Part shown: one piece after another, positions 19,456 through 30,992 of the stretch
How the letters are laid out: every line of letters starts with the position of its first letter
Position numbering within the stretch: the stretch's first letter is position 1
Source: Nocardia pseudobrasiliensis NBRC 108224
GTDB lineage: Bacteria; Actinomycetota; Actinomycetes; Mycobacteriales; Mycobacteriaceae
Length of the DNA: 51,089 bases
Assembly: GCF_001613105.1 (NCBI RefSeq)
Contig: NZ_BDBS01000011.1
Location: forward strand, 1 to 51,089
Direction: 5' to 3'
Made by a program: the position numbers and the translations under genes
The notes under the pieces: model-generated
Told to the model about the DNA's origin: nothing
What the model saw: only the letters and a program-made list of their open reading frames with translations
Database searches by the model: none

Positions 19456-21316
19456 CCGCGGCCTCGTCTGGATTCATCAGCAGGTCGTCACGACGGGTGC
19501 TGGACAGGTTGACATCGACCGCCGGGAACACGCGGCGCTCGGCGATCTTGCGATCGAGCTTGAGCTCAGCGTTACCCGTGCCCTTGAACTCCTCGAAGAT
19601 GACGGTGTCACCGGTGGATCCGGTCTCGACCAGCGCCGTGGCGAGGATGGTGAGCGAGCCACCGTTCTCGATGTTGCGGGCCGCGCCGAGGAACCGCTTG
19701 GGCGGGTACAGCGCGGTGGAATCCACACCACCGGAGAGGATTCGGCCCGACGCCGGGGACGAGTTGTTGTACGCGCGCCCGAGTCGAGTGATCGAGTCCA
19801 GCAGCACCACGACGTCCTGACCCATCTCGACCAGCCGCTTGGCCCGCTCGATGGCGAGCTCGGCGACCGATGTGTGGTCGCCCGGCGGGCGGTCGAAGGT
19901 GGAGGCGATGACCTCGCCGCGTACGGAACGCTGCATATCGGTCACCTCCTCGGGACGCTCGTCCACCAGCACCACCATCAGGTAGCACTCGGGGTTGTTG
20001 GTGGCGATCGCGTTGGCGATGTCCTGGATGATCATCGTCTTACCCGCCTTCGGCGGTGACACGATCAGGGCGCGCTGTCCCTTACCGATCGGCATGATCA
20101 GATCGATGATGCGCGTGGTCAGCTTGTTGGGCTGGGTCTCCAGCCGCAGGCGCTGGTTCGGGTACAGCGGGGTCAGCTTGCCGAATTCCGGTCGGCGCCT
20201 GGCACTTTCGATATCCGAGCCGTTGACCGTGTCCAGCCGCACCAGGGGATCGAACTTCTGCCGCTGGTTGCCCTGCTCACCGTCGCGCGGCGCCCGGACC
20301 GCACCGGTGATGGCGTCACCGCGACGCAGGCCGTTCTTGCGGACCAGGTTCATCGACACGTACACGTCGTTCGGCCCGGCCAGGTAGCCCGAGGTGCGCA
20401 CGAACGCGTAGTTGTCGAGCACGTCGAGAATGCCGGCGACCGGCTGCAGGACGTCGTCCTCGCGGATCTCGACCTCACCGCCGCCGCGGGTTTCGCCGCC
20501 CTCGCGGTCACGCCCGCGACGACGCTCACGGAAGCGGCGACCGCGACGGCCGCGGCCGCCCTCGTCGTCGTCGGCGTCCTTGTTGCGATCGCGATCGCGG
20601 TCGGCGCGGGTGCCGTTCTGGTTGGCCTGGTTGTTCTGGTTCTGGCCGTTCTGCTGGTTGCGGTCGCGGCGGCGATCGCCACCGTCCTGCTCCTGCTTGG
20701 CCTCGCCGTCCTTGGCCTCGGAGCCCGACGCATTCTCGGCGGTCGCCTCACCGGCGGCACCGCGCTGTTCGCGGCCCCGGCGCTGGCGACCCCGGCCGCG
20801 CTGACCACTCTCGCGCCCGGTGTCGTCCCCGGACTGAGCTGGGCGCGAAGCGGTTTCGGTGGTCTCGACGGGCGCGGCGCTCGCGGCCGGCTCATCGTGC
20901 GCGACGCTGTCGAGCGTCGGCTGCTCGACCCTCGCCCGGCTCTTGGCCGCGGCGTTCTTCGTCGAAGCGGTCTCACCACCCGACGCGGGCGCCTCGGTGG
21001 CCTGCGCGGTGGATTTCGCCGTCTCCGTCTTCACGTCACCCTTCTGACCGCGCGGAGCGGCCTTTCCGGACGTGGCGGCCTGATTCTCTTTGATGGCGGC
21101 GATCAGATCGCCCTTACGCATCCCGGAGGTGCCTCGGATACCGAGCTCGCCGGCAAGCGCACGCAACTGCGGCAACAACATTCCAGTCAGCCCCGATCGT
21201 GCGACGTCAGTGTGTTCGCTCATCTTCGAAATCTGTCCGGAGTCACTTTCGCGGCGGCCCGAGGAACGTTCATTGGTTTCCACCCCGGGTGTCGCGAGCA
21301 GGTCCGTATCTGTCAC
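19310..21316 (-). CDS. rho: Transcription termination factor Rho
   Basis: Hexameric RNA helicase that ends untranslated transcripts. The 668-residue protein has a Rho N-terminal domain (about 45-78, LPQLRALAGELGIRG..RKGDLI). A low-complexity insertion of about 200 residues (80-285), rich in Arg, Gly, Asn, Gln and Asp, follows. Next come the OB-fold (LDNYAFVRTSGY) and the RecA-like ATPase with Walker A PPKAGKT (421-427) and Walker B VVVLLDSITRL (502-512). The GSLTILATALVETGSTGD loop is close to the C-terminus. The insertion is typical of actinobacterial Rho and adds an extra RNA-binding region. GTG start at 21316 follows GGAAAGGA. Confidence 0.97.
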   Translation of the reverse strand: MTDTDLLATPGVETNERSSGRRESDSGQISKMSEHTDVARSGLTGMLLPQLRALAGELGIRGTSGMRKGDLIAAIKENQAATSGKAAPRGQKGDVKTETAKSTAQATEAPASGGETASTKNAAAKSRARVEQPTLDSVAHDEPAASAAPVETTETASRPAQSGDDTGRESGQRGRGRQRRGREQRGAAGEATAENASGSEAKDGEAKQEQDGGDRRRDRNQQNGQNQNNQANQNGTRADRDRDRNKDADDDEGGRGRRGRRFRERRRGRDREGGETRGGGEVEIREDDVLQPVAGILDVLDNYAFVRTSGYLAGPNDVYVSMNLVRKNGLRRGDAITGAVRAPRDGEQGNQRQKFDPLVRLDTVNGSDIESARRRPEFGKLTPLYPNQRLRLETQPNKLTTRIIDLIMPIGKGQRALIVSPPKAGKTMIIQDIANAIATNNPECYLMVVLVDERPEEVTDMQRSVRGEVIASTFDRPPGDHTSVAELAIERAKRLVEMGQDVVVLLDSITRLGRAYNNSSPASGRILSGGVDSTALYPPKRFLGAARNIENGGSLTILATALVETGSTGDTVIFEEFKGTGNAELKLDRKIAERRVFPAVDVNLSSTRRDDLLMNPDEAAVIHKLRRVLSGLDSHQAIDLLIDRLKKTKSNLEFLMTVSKTAPGALEE

Positions 21317-21367
21317 GGAGATCCTTTCCTTCCCTCGATTGCCGTGTGCTTATTCGAGGGTTTCGTC

Positions 21368-21469
21368 CCGAAGCCCGATCATCGCGCCGAGCTCGGATGC
21401 CGTATCGCCTGCCCCGCCGGACCGGCGGCCGTCACCACCTGGGCTTCGGCCACCGGATTACAAAGGTGG
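21368..21469 (-). promoter_or_regulatory. Structured 5' leader of rho with competing hairpins
   Basis: The 323-bp gap between rho and thrB has no gene; its transcript is the rho leader. A 9-bp perfect stem (21368-21376 with 21441-21449, CCGAAGCCC/GGGCTTCGG) encloses a 7-bp palindromic arm (21414-21428, CCGCCGG-A-CCGGCGG). A second pairing, CCACCT (21435-21440) with AGGTGG (21464-21469), would enclose one arm of the first. The two long pairings cannot form together without a pseudoknot, an arrangement like an attenuator. Confidence 0.5.
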
Positions 21470-21597
21470 GAGAGATCATTCCAGTTGCTTTCCCCATATG
21501 TCCGAGACTCGTGTCCCGAGCCTGAGCAAGGAGCCTGCTGGAGCGATTGCCCTGATGAAGCACCGGCGTCTGACGCGCACGATGTACGGACGTGCTC

Positions 21598-21626
21598 AGG
21601 ATAGCTCTCCCATTTCTCATCAGCAA
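21598..21626 (-). promoter_or_regulatory. rho promoter
   Basis: On the minus strand TTGCTG (21621-21626) is followed by exactly 17 bp and TATCCT (21598-21603). It begins 14 bp past the thrB stop, so rho can be transcribed apart from the threonine genes. The resulting leader would be about 275 nt. Confidence 0.6.
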
Positions 21627-21639
21627 GGCAGGCGCGCCG

Positions 21640-23685
<2,046 letters not shown>

Positions 23686-23689
<4 letters not shown>

Positions 23690-25041
23690 TCCTCGGTGCC
23701 TTCCAATCTCAAGACGCTGGTCACGGACGTGACGGATTCCAATTCGGCCAGTGCGGCCACCGTATCGGCCAGCGCCGACTCCTGTGCGTGGTGGGTGACC
23801 ACGACCAGCCGCGCGCCCTCATCCGATCCCTCCTGGCGGACCGTCGAGATACTCACACCGTGCTTGGCGAACTCGCCGGCCACCGCCTGCAAAACGCCGG
23901 TGCGGTCGGCAACCTGCAGATTCACGTGATAACGGGTGGGCGTGTCGCCGATCGGCGCGATCGGCAGCTCAGCATAAACCGATTCGCCCGGCGCGCGACC
24001 ACCGTAGAACTTGTTACGCGCCGCCATCACCAGATCACCCATGACGGCCGAGGCGGTGGGCGCGCCACCGGCCCCCTGGCCGTAGAACATCAACCGGCCC
24101 GCGTTCTGGGCCTCCACGACCACGGCGTTGAACGCGCCGTTGACCGCCGAGAGCGGATGCTTGCGCGGAATCAGCGCCGGGTAGACCCGCACCGAGATGC
24201 GTTCCTTACCGCCCTCGCCGGGTCCGGGCTCACCCGGTCCGGCGGGCACCCGCTCGCAGATCGCCAGCAGCTTGACCGTACAACCAACGGCCGCAGCGGT
24301 TTCCAGATCCTCAGCGGTGATCTTCGAGATGCCCTCGCGGTACACGTCCGCGGCGGTGACCCGGGTGTGGAAGGCCAGCGACGCGAGGATCGCGGCCTTG
24401 GCGGCGGCGTCGTAACCCTCGACATCGGCGGTCGGATCGGCCTCGGCATAGCCCAGCCGGGTGGCCTCCTTCAGCGTGATCTCGTAGTCGGCGCCGGTCT
24501 CGTCCATCGCGGAGAGGATGAAATTCGTTGTGCCGTTGACAATTCCGACCACCCGGTCGACCCGGTCGCCGGACAGCGACTGGATCAGCGGGCGCACCAC
24601 CGGAATCGCGCCGGCGACGGCGGCCTCGAAATACAGGTCGGCACGGCTGGTCTCGGCCGCGGCGGCGAGTTCGCCGGTGTAGTCGGCCAGCAACGCCTTG
24701 TTGGCGGTGACCACGGACTTACCGGCCCGCAGCGCGGCGCCGATGAGACCGCGGGCGGGATCGATCCCGCCCATCACCTCGACCACCAGATCCACATCGT
24801 CGCGGGTGACCAGGGTCTCGGCATCGGTGGTGAGCAGTTCGGCGGGTACGCCGCGGTCGCGGTCGAGGTTGCGCACCGCGACGCCGCGCAGCACCAGCGG
24901 TGCGCCCACGCGCGAGCGCAGATCATCGGCGTGCTCGCGCAGGATGCGCACCACCTCGGTTCCGACATTGCCCATGCCGAGGACCGCGACACCGATCGGA
25001 TGATCCGACCCGAATACGGCTCTGTTCCCGACCTCGGTCAT
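23686..25041 (-). CDS. hom: Homoserine dehydrogenase
   Basis: Reduces aspartate semialdehyde to homoserine with NAD(P)H. The 451-residue protein has the Rossmann [13 protein letters not shown] motif (about 22-34) and [14 protein letters not shown]. The catalytic region is [41 protein letters not shown]-terminal ACT domain ([20 protein letters not shown], about 365-440) would sense threonine, as in other actinobacterial Hom proteins. First gene of the hom-thrC-thrB set, 76 bp after lysA. Confidence 0.97.
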
Positions 25042-25117
25042 GATGCTGCGTCCTCTCTCGCATGCCCGAGGGGCCCTACGTGGTTACGCAAGCTGCCTCC
25101 TCCGGGCCCTGACTCGG

Positions 25118-26539
25118 TCATGCGCTGACCTCCAAGCTCAACAGGTCCGCCACCGTCTCCCGGCGCAGGATCAGGCGGGCCCGCCCCTCGCGCACGGCCA
25201 CCACGGCCGGGCGGGTGAGCAGGTTGTAGCGACTCGACATCGAATAGCAGTAGGCGCCGGTCGCCGCCACCGCGATCAGATCGCCCGGGCCCACATCGGC
25301 GGGCATCCAGGTATCACGGATAACGATATCGCCGCTCTCGCAATGCTTTCCGACCACCCGGGCCACCACCGGACCGGAATCGCTGCCGCGCGAGACCAGG
25401 CGACAGTCGTAGTCGGCCTGATACAGGGCGGGCCGGATGTTGTCGCTCATACCGCCGTCGACGCTGACGTAGCGTCGCCGCAGGCCGCCGTCGAGGCTGA
25501 CGTCCTTGACGGTGCCGACCTCGTAGAGGGTCACTGTGCCGGGACCCGCGATGGCTCGGCCGGGCTCGACCGCGATGGTCGGGGTCGGCAATCCGATATG
25601 CGCGGCCTCCGAGCCGACCAGATCGCACACCTTCGCGGCGAAATCGTCCAGCGGTGGCGGATCGTCGTTCGGCAGATATGAAATACCCAGTCCGCCACCG
25701 AGATCCAGGGTGTGGATCTGCGCGGTGCGCTCCACCCCGAACTTGTCGATGGCATCGCGCAGCAGCCGCAGCATGCGCCGCGCCGAGATCTCGAAGCCGT
25801 CGATGTCGAAGATCTGCGAACCGATATGGCTGTGCAGGCCGACCAGGCGCAGATTATCCGATTCGAACACCCGGGCCAGCGCCTCCAGGGCGTCGCCACC
25901 GGCAATCGAGAAGCCGAACTTCTGATCCTCGTGCGCGGTCGAGATGTATTCGTGGGTATGGGCTTCCACGCCGACTGTGACGCGCACCAGCACGTCCTGC
26001 ACCACCCCGGCGCGCCCGGCCACCGATTCGAGCCGATCGATCTCGATCAGCGAATCGACCACCACATGTCCCACGCCCGCGGCGACCGCGGCCTCGAGCT
26101 CGGCGACCGATTTGTTGTTGCCGTGCAGGGCGATCCGATGCGCCGGAAAGCCCGCGTGCAGCGCGACCGCCAGCTCGCCGCCGGAACACACGTCCAGCGA
26201 CAGGCCCTCGTCACGCACCCAGCGTGCGATCTCCCCGCACAGAAAAGCCTTGGAGGCGTAGTGGACCCGCGCGTTGTCACCGAACGCCCGGACCATATCC
26301 CGGCAGCGGGAACGGAAGTCGTCCTCGTCGACCACGAACAACGGCGTGCCGTACTGCTCGGCCAGCTCGAGCACGGAGACGCCCGCCAGCCGCACGACAC
26401 CGTCGTCGCCGCGAGAGGCGTTGCGGGGCCACACATTCGCGGGCAGATCGATCATGCGGGCCGGATCACTCGGCCGCTCGGGCAGATTGGGGGCGTGCGG
26501 GATCTCGGCGTGACGCGGCCCGGCCGGGTGAACGCTCAT
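25118..26539 (-). CDS. lysA: Diaminopimelate decarboxylase
   Basis: PLP-dependent last step of lysine synthesis. The 473-residue alanine-racemase-fold protein has PLP lysine Lys97 in HYASKAFLC, the [14 protein letters not shown] segment and [10 protein letters not shown]. Further motifs are [20 protein letters not shown] and the C-terminal [17 protein letters not shown]. The ATG at 26539 lies 5 nt after GGAGAGG; the GTG one codon earlier overlaps the argS stop. The start is thus fused to the end of argS, a conserved actinobacterial argS-lysA arrangement. Confidence 0.97.
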   Translation of the reverse strand: MSVHPAGPRHAEIPHAPNLPERPSDPARMIDLPANVWPRNASRGDDGVVRLAGVSVLELAEQYGTPLFVVDEDDFRSRCRDMVRAFGDNARVHYASKAFLCGEIARWVRDEGLSLDVCSGGELAVALHAGFPAHRIALHGNNKSVAELEAAVAAGVGHVVVDSLIEIDRLESVAGRAGVVQDVLVRVTVGVEAHTHEYISTAHEDQKFGFSIAGGDALEALARVFESDNLRLVGLHSHIGSQIFDIDGFEISARRMLRLLRDAIDKFGVERTAQIHTLDLGGGLGISYLPNDDPPPLDDFAAKVCDLVGSEAAHIGLPTPTIAVEPGRAIAGPGTVTLYEVGTVKDVSLDGGLRRRYVSVDGGMSDNIRPALYQADYDCRLVSRGSDSGPVVARVVGKHCESGDIVIRDTWMPADVGPGDLIAVAATGAYCYSMSSRYNLLTRPAVVAVREGRARLILRRETVADLLSLEVSA

Positions 26540-28197
26540 CACATCCTCTCCGGAGCTTTGACGCCGAGCAGCGCGAGGCCGTTGGCGAGAATCTGGCGGG
26601 TTGCGTTGACGAGTTCCAGGCGCGCGGCGTTGATCGGCGTGACCGGATCGTCGCCCTGCGGCAGGATGCGCAGGGTCTTGTTGGTCTGGAAGCGGTGGTA
26701 GGCGCCCGCGAGCTCCTCCAGATAGCGGGCCACGCGATGCGGTTCGCGCAGCGTCGCGGCGCTCGCCACGACGGCCGGGTACTCGCCCAGGGTGCGGATC
26801 AGCTCGCCCTCCTCGTCGGCGGTCAGCAGCGCGAGATCCGGTGCGACGCCGGCGAATCCGAGATCGGCGGCATTGCGGCCGACCGCACAGGTCCGGGCGT
26901 GCGCGTATTGCACGTAGTAGACCGGATTCTCATTGCTCTGCTTGGTCCAGACGTCGAGATCGATATCCATGCTGGTGTTGGCCGAGCTGCGCACCAGCGA
27001 ATAGCGCGCGGCGTCGACGCCGATCAGCTCGACCAGATCGTCGAGGGTCACCACGGTGCCCGCGCGCTTGCTCATCCGCACGGCCACGCCGTCGCGCACC
27101 AGATTCACCATCTGGCCGATGAGTACCTCGACGGTCTTCGGATCGTCGCCGGAGGTCGCGGCGATCGCCTTCAAACGGCCGATATAGCCGTGATGGTCCG
27201 CGCCGAGCATGTAGATGCACAGATCGAAACCGCGGGCCCGCTTGTCCTGGTAGTAGGCGATGTCACCGGCGACGTAGGCGGCCTTGCCGTCGCTCTTGAT
27301 GACGACCCGGTCCTGATCGTCGCCGTATTCGGAGCTGGCGATCCACCAGGCGCCGTCCTTCTCGTACAGCTTGCCCATCGTCTTGAGCCGCTCGACGGCC
27401 CGATCGACCGCGCCGGAGGCGAACAGCGAACTCTCATTGAAGTAGACGTCGAATTCGGTGCCGAAGTCGTGCAGGGTCTGCTTGATGTGGGTGAACATCA
27501 GCTCGACGCCCTCGCGGCGGAACAGCTCGTGCCGTTCGGCCTCGGGCAGGTTCACCGCCTCGGGATGGGCGCTGACGATCCGCTCTGCGATCTCGCCGAT
27601 ATAGGCGCCCGCGTAGCCGTCCTCGGGCGTCGGGGCGCCGGTGGCCGCGGCCACCAGGGAGTTGGCGAACCGATCGATCTGCGCGCCGTTGTCGTTGAAG
27701 TAGTACTCGCGGGTGACGTCGGCGCCCTGCGCGGCCAGGATCCGGCCCAGCGCGTCGCCGACCGCGGCCCAACGGGTACCGCCCAGATGCACCGGCCCGG
27801 TCGGATTCGCGGATACGAATTCCAGATTGATCTTGCTACCGGACAGTGCGGTGGAGGTGCCGTAGGACGCGCCCGCCGCGCGGATCTGCTCGAGGATCGC
27901 GCCCTGCGCCGCGGCCGCGAGCCGGATGTTGAGGAAGCCCGGACCCGCGACCTCCGCGACCTCGATCCCCTCGGCCGCCGACAGCGCCTCGGCCAAGAGC
28001 CCGGCCAGTTCGCGCGGATTCAATCCCGCCTTCTTGCCCACCTGCATGGCCACATTCGTGGCATAGTCACCGTGTTCGGGATTGCGGGGACGCTCCACCT
28101 TGACCTCGTCGGGCAGGACCGAAGGGTCCGATCCACGGTCGACAAGCACCTTCGCCGCGGTAGCACGAAGGAGATCTGCAAGGTCAGCTGGAGTCAC
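26539..28197 (-). CDS. argS: Arginyl-tRNA synthetase
   Basis: Class Ia synthetase, 552 residues. It has the N-terminal Arg-S additional domain. The HIGH motif is present as [10 protein letters not shown] (131-140), and [11 protein letters not shown] is the KMSK-like loop. The DALR anticodon-binding domain is C-terminal and ends in the usual Met. GTG start at 28197. A tRNA-Arg gene lies 1.8 kb away on the other strand. Confidence 0.97.
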   Translation of the reverse strand: MTPADLADLLRATAAKVLVDRGSDPSVLPDEVKVERPRNPEHGDYATNVAMQVGKKAGLNPRELAGLLAEALSAAEGIEVAEVAGPGFLNIRLAAAAQGAILEQIRAAGASYGTSTALSGSKINLEFVSANPTGPVHLGGTRWAAVGDALGRILAAQGADVTREYYFNDNGAQIDRFANSLVAAATGAPTPEDGYAGAYIGEIAERIVSAHPEAVNLPEAERHELFRREGVELMFTHIKQTLHDFGTEFDVYFNESSLFASGAVDRAVERLKTMGKLYEKDGAWWIASSEYGDDQDRVVIKSDGKAAYVAGDIAYYQDKRARGFDLCIYMLGADHHGYIGRLKAIAATSGDDPKTVEVLIGQMVNLVRDGVAVRMSKRAGTVVTLDDLVELIGVDAARYSLVRSSANTSMDIDLDVWTKQSNENPVYYVQYAHARTCAVGRNAADLGFAGVAPDLALLTADEEGELIRTLGEYPAVVASAATLREPHRVARYLEELAGAYHRFQTNKTLRILPQGDDPVTPINAARLELVNATRQILANGLALLGVKAPERM

Positions 28198-28205
28198 GAG
28201 TCCTT

Positions 28206-28211
28206 ATCCTA
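28206..28211 (-). promoter_or_regulatory. -10 element for argS, near-leaderless start
   Basis: TAGGAT on the minus strand ends 8 nt before the argS GTG, so transcription would start at or within two bases of the start codon. AAGGA is also present between them. No convincing -35 was found; GACGGT at 28230-28235 is the nearest candidate. Confidence 0.4.
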
Positions 28212-28333
28212 TGGTCTGAGCAGGCGTCCACCGTCATCGGGCACCACTGGGCAGGCACCCAGCAAACCGGGCCGGCAACACCAGCTTGCCGCATTGCGGG
28301 ACCGTCCGACATGTCGAAGAGAGCACATCAGCG

Positions 28334-29221
28334 ATGCCGAACACCAGCGCGAAATCGGCCAAGGCGATTCGTGCCGCCGCCAAATCCGCACCCGCCCGCA
28401 AAACCGGGGGCACCGGAAAGAAGCCTTTCGGGAGCCGAATTCCCTGGCCCGCCATCGGGGCCGCCGTCGTGATCATCGGCCTGATCGCCGCGCTCGCGGT
28501 GTATCTGGTGCCGAAATATCAGGAGAAGGCGGATGCGGAGAAATTCACCCCCACCGCCGAGCGCAAGGATCCGTCGAGCGCGATCGGCGGCGTGGTGACC
28601 AAGGAGTACAAGGCCGGTCTGCACGTGCGCGCCCCGCAGCGGGTGGCCTACGACATGAGCCCGCCGATGGGCGGACCGCACGACGAGTCGTGGGCGGCCT
28701 GCACCGGCGTGGTCTATCCCAAGGCCATTCGCACCGAGAACGCGGTCCACGCCCTCGAACACGGCGCGGTGTGGATCGCCTACAACCCCGACAAGGTCAG
28801 CGGATCGGCCCTCGACGGACTGAAGCAGAGGGTGCAGAACAAGCCCGCGATGCTGATGTCACCGTATCCGGGCCTGGACCATGCGATCTCGCTGCAGTCG
28901 TGGGGGCATCAGCTCAAGCTCGACGACGCCGGGGACAAGCGCGTCGGCGAATTCATCACGGCCCTGCGGCTGAACCAGTACGCGTATCCGGAAGTCGGTG
29001 CCGCCTGCGACAATCCGACGTTCGACACCAACAATCCGCCGCCGTTCGATCCCACCCCGACCGGTCCGGACGCGGTGCCGATGGACGGTAAGGGCCTGAC
29101 CCCGTCGACCGACGAGGGCATCGGCGGGATGCCCGGCGGCGGCATCCCGGGCATCCCCGGTCTGCCCGGCATGCCCGGCGTCCCCGGCGGCGTGCCCGGA
29201 CAGCCCGCGCCGAAGCAGTAG
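28334..29221 (+). CDS. DUF3105 membrane-anchored protein with collagen-like tail
   Basis: A 295-residue protein. It has a basic N-terminus (SAKSAKAIRAAAKSAPARK), one membrane helix (about 40-62, PAIGAAVVIIGLIAALAVYLV) and an extracellular DUF3105 domain. The domain includes MSPPMGGPHDESWAACTGVVY, NAVHALEHGAVWIAYNPD and MSPYPGLDHAISLQSWGH. The last 30 residues are Gly-X-Pro repeats (GIPGIPGLPGMPGVPGG). The conserved HALEHG His and the single Cys suggest metal binding, but function is not established. The downstream DUF305 gene starts 2 bp after its stop, so they are one unit. The start was placed at ATG 28334 rather than at the GTG-rich stretch upstream. Confidence 0.88.
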   Translation: MPNTSAKSAKAIRAAAKSAPARKTGGTGKKPFGSRIPWPAIGAAVVIIGLIAALAVYLVPKYQEKADAEKFTPTAERKDPSSAIGGVVTKEYKAGLHVRAPQRVAYDMSPPMGGPHDESWAACTGVVYPKAIRTENAVHALEHGAVWIAYNPDKVSGSALDGLKQRVQNKPAMLMSPYPGLDHAISLQSWGHQLKLDDAGDKRVGEFITALRLNQYAYPEVGAACDNPTFDTNNPPPFDPTPTGPDAVPMDGKGLTPSTDEGIGGMPGGGIPGIPGLPGMPGVPGGVPGQPAPKQ

Positions 29222-29223
29222 TC

Positions 29224-29898
29224 GTGACGATCGACCGCCCCGGCGCGCGGCAGCGCACGGCCGTCCTCGTCCTGTCGGTGGTCGGGGTGCTGCTGGCCGG
29301 ATTCGCCCTCGGCCTGATCGCGCGAATCCCCTTGCAGCACCGCCCCGATGCCGCGCCCGGAGCGGTCGACACGGGCTTCTGTCAGGACATGTCCGTCCAT
29401 CACGCACAGGCCGTGCAGATGGCCGGACTGGAACTGTCCGGCGGCAGCGACCCCGATGTGAAACGGCTGGCCTACGACATTCTGACCACCCAGCAGAATC
29501 AGGCCGGCCGCATGCAGGGCTGGCTCCAGCTGTGGGGCAAGCCGACCCTGGATCCCGACGGCTATATGGGCTGGATGACCGCAACCCCTACCGGCCACGA
29601 CCACGATATGCAGCACCAGATGTCCGGCCCCGTGCAGACCATGCCCGGCATGGCCACCCCCGAGGAACTCGACCAGCTGCGCCGCACCACAGGCCCCGCC
29701 CAGGACACCCTGTTCCTCCAACTGATGCTGCGCCACCACCAGGGCGGCCTGTCGATGATCGAATACGCCACCACCCGAGCCGACACCGATCCCGTCCGTT
29801 CGCTGGCCAGCAGCATGAACACCACCCAACAGGGTGAGATGCAGCTCATGACCAAGATGCTCACCGCTCGCGGCGCCACCACCCTCCCCCTCAACTGA
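29224..29898 (+). CDS. DUF305 family membrane-anchored protein
   Basis: A 224-residue protein with one N-terminal helix (about 12-34) and an extracellular DUF305 four-helix domain. It has two His pairs: FCQDMSVHHAQAVQMA (H59, H60) and LQLMLRHHQGGLSMIE. A Met/His-rich linker (GHDHDMQHQMSGPVQTMPGM) lies between them. His/Met density suggests copper or other soft-metal binding at the cell surface; this is inference. GTG start. Pairing with DUF3105 recurs in actinobacteria. Confidence 0.9.
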   Translation: MTIDRPGARQRTAVLVLSVVGVLLAGFALGLIARIPLQHRPDAAPGAVDTGFCQDMSVHHAQAVQMAGLELSGGSDPDVKRLAYDILTTQQNQAGRMQGWLQLWGKPTLDPDGYMGWMTATPTGHDHDMQHQMSGPVQTMPGMATPEELDQLRRTTGPAQDTLFLQLMLRHHQGGLSMIEYATTRADTDPVRSLASSMNTTQQGEMQLMTKMLTARGATTLPLN

Positions 29899-29917
29899 TC
29901 CCCGCTCACCCCGCTTT

Positions 29918-29946
29918 TTGGCGCACGCCCCCCGATGCGATACGCT
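29918..29946 (+). promoter_or_regulatory. Promoter of tRNA-Arg
   Basis: TTGGCG (29918-29923), 17 bp, then TACGCT (29941-29946). Initiation would fall near 29953, about 45 nt before the mature tRNA 5' end. Confidence 0.5.
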
Positions 29947-29997
29947 TTCCCAGCCCGATCGGACGACGTGCAAACAACGACGACCGGGTCCACCCCC

Positions 29998-30070
29998 GCC
30001 CTCGTAGCTCAGGGGATAGAGCGTCTGCCTCCGGAGCAGAAGGCCGCAGGTTCGAATCCTGCCGAGGGCA
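29998..30070 (+). tRNA. tRNA-Arg (anticodon CCG)
   Basis: Cloverleaf of 73 nt. Acceptor GCCCTCG pairs with CGAGGGC. The D arm is GCTCAGGGGATAGAGC and the anticodon loop CTCCGGA gives CCG. T-arm GCAGGTTCGAATCCTGC; discriminator A at 30070 followed by encoded CC. It decodes CGG, a frequent codon at this GC. Confidence 0.95.
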
Positions 30071-30073
30071 CCG

Positions 30074-30107
30074 AAAGCCTCGATCGGTTCCGACGATCGG
30101 GGCTTTT
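30074..30107 (+). terminator. Rho-independent terminator of tRNA-Arg
   Basis: The stem AAAGCC-T-CGATCG pairs with CGATCG-G-GGCTTT (13 bp with one T-G pair), with loop GTTCCGA, and ends in TTTT. This is the most canonical terminator in the window. Confidence 0.85.
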
Positions 30108-30197
30108 GTCGTCGGCGGTCAATTGCCGCGCGCGCTCGTATCGTCGGTACCCATGTGGGCATGGAGAGCGGGTGAGGGGGTGCGGTAGGAAGGTCGT

Positions 30198-30992
30198 ATG
30201 GAGGCTTTCTATCTGCCCGATCCGAGCGACCCGACGCGGTTCGAATCGACCGAACTGACGCGTGGGCCCTGGGCGGCCGACGCGCAGCATGCGGGGCCGC
30301 CGTCGGCGCTGCTCGGGCATGTCGTCGAGCGGTGCGAGCCGCGCGAGGGCTTCCGGGTGGCCCGGATCGCGGTGGAGATTCTCGGGCCGGTGCCGCTGGC
30401 GCCGGTGGTGGTGGAGGCCAGGGTTACGCGGCCGGGGCGCAGCGTCGAATTGGTCGAGGCGACAATGCGTTCCGCGCAGGGGCCGGTGCTGCAGGCCAAT
30501 GCCTGGCGGATCCGGCAGGCCGACCCGGAGCTGGATCTGCCGGAGACGGCGCTGGCGAGTGGCACGCGCCCGGGACCCGATACGGTCGCCGAGGCGTCGG
30601 ACTTTCCGACCGCGCACGAGATCGGCTTCCACACCGGTATCGAATATCGCTTCGCCTCCGGCGGTTTCATCCAGCCCGGACCCGCGGTGTGCTGGATGCG
30701 CCTGCGCCGCCCGGTGGTGGCCGGGACCGTGCCCAGCCCGCTGGAACGCACCCTCGTCGCCGCCGATCACGGCAATGGGATCAGCACCGTTCTGGATTGG
30801 GAGACATACCTTTTCATCAATACCGATCTGACCGTCACCCTGCACCGCGAGCCCGTCGGCGAGTGGATCTGCCTCGACGCCGTCACCTACCCGGAACGCA
30901 GCGGCATCGGTTTGGCGGAATCGCGGCTGTTCGACGAGAAGGGCCCGGTGGGTCGCGGCACCCAGACGCTGTTACTCGGCAGGCGGAAATGA
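30198..30992 (+). CDS. Acyl-CoA thioesterase-like protein (double hotdog)
   Basis: A 264-residue protein resembling the TesB-like thioesterase family of actinobacteria. The N-terminal hotdog has RGPWAADAQHAGPPSALLGHVVE (helix segment). The C-terminal hotdog has GGFIQPGPAVCWMRLRRPVV and DWETYLFINTDLTVTLHREPVGEWICLDAVTY. It likely hydrolyses acyl-CoA esters in the cytoplasm; the substrate is unknown. Its stop overlaps the start of the following SDR gene (ATGA), so the two enzymes are co-translated. Confidence 0.85.
   Translation: MEAFYLPDPSDPTRFESTELTRGPWAADAQHAGPPSALLGHVVERCEPREGFRVARIAVEILGPVPLAPVVVEARVTRPGRSVELVEATMRSAQGPVLQANAWRIRQADPELDLPETALASGTRPGPDTVAEASDFPTAHEIGFHTGIEYRFASGGFIQPGPAVCWMRLRRPVVAGTVPSPLERTLVAADHGNGISTVLDWETYLFINTDLTVTLHREPVGEWICLDAVTYPERSGIGLAESRLFDEKGPVGRGTQTLLLGRRK

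Noticed and set aside
26224..29091. Plus-strand open frame of 955 codons across argS and the DUF3105 gene
   Set aside because: It is antisense to argS and out of frame with the DUF3105 protein, and it has no recognisable motif.
29998..30107. Integration site or genomic island at tRNA-Arg
   Set aside because: No integrase, no repeated tRNA 3' end and no change in base composition were seen in the flanking genes.
28909..30162. Minus-strand open frame covering DUF305 and the tRNA-Arg gene
   Set aside because: Opposite to two recognised genes and a tRNA; composition typical of a shadow frame.
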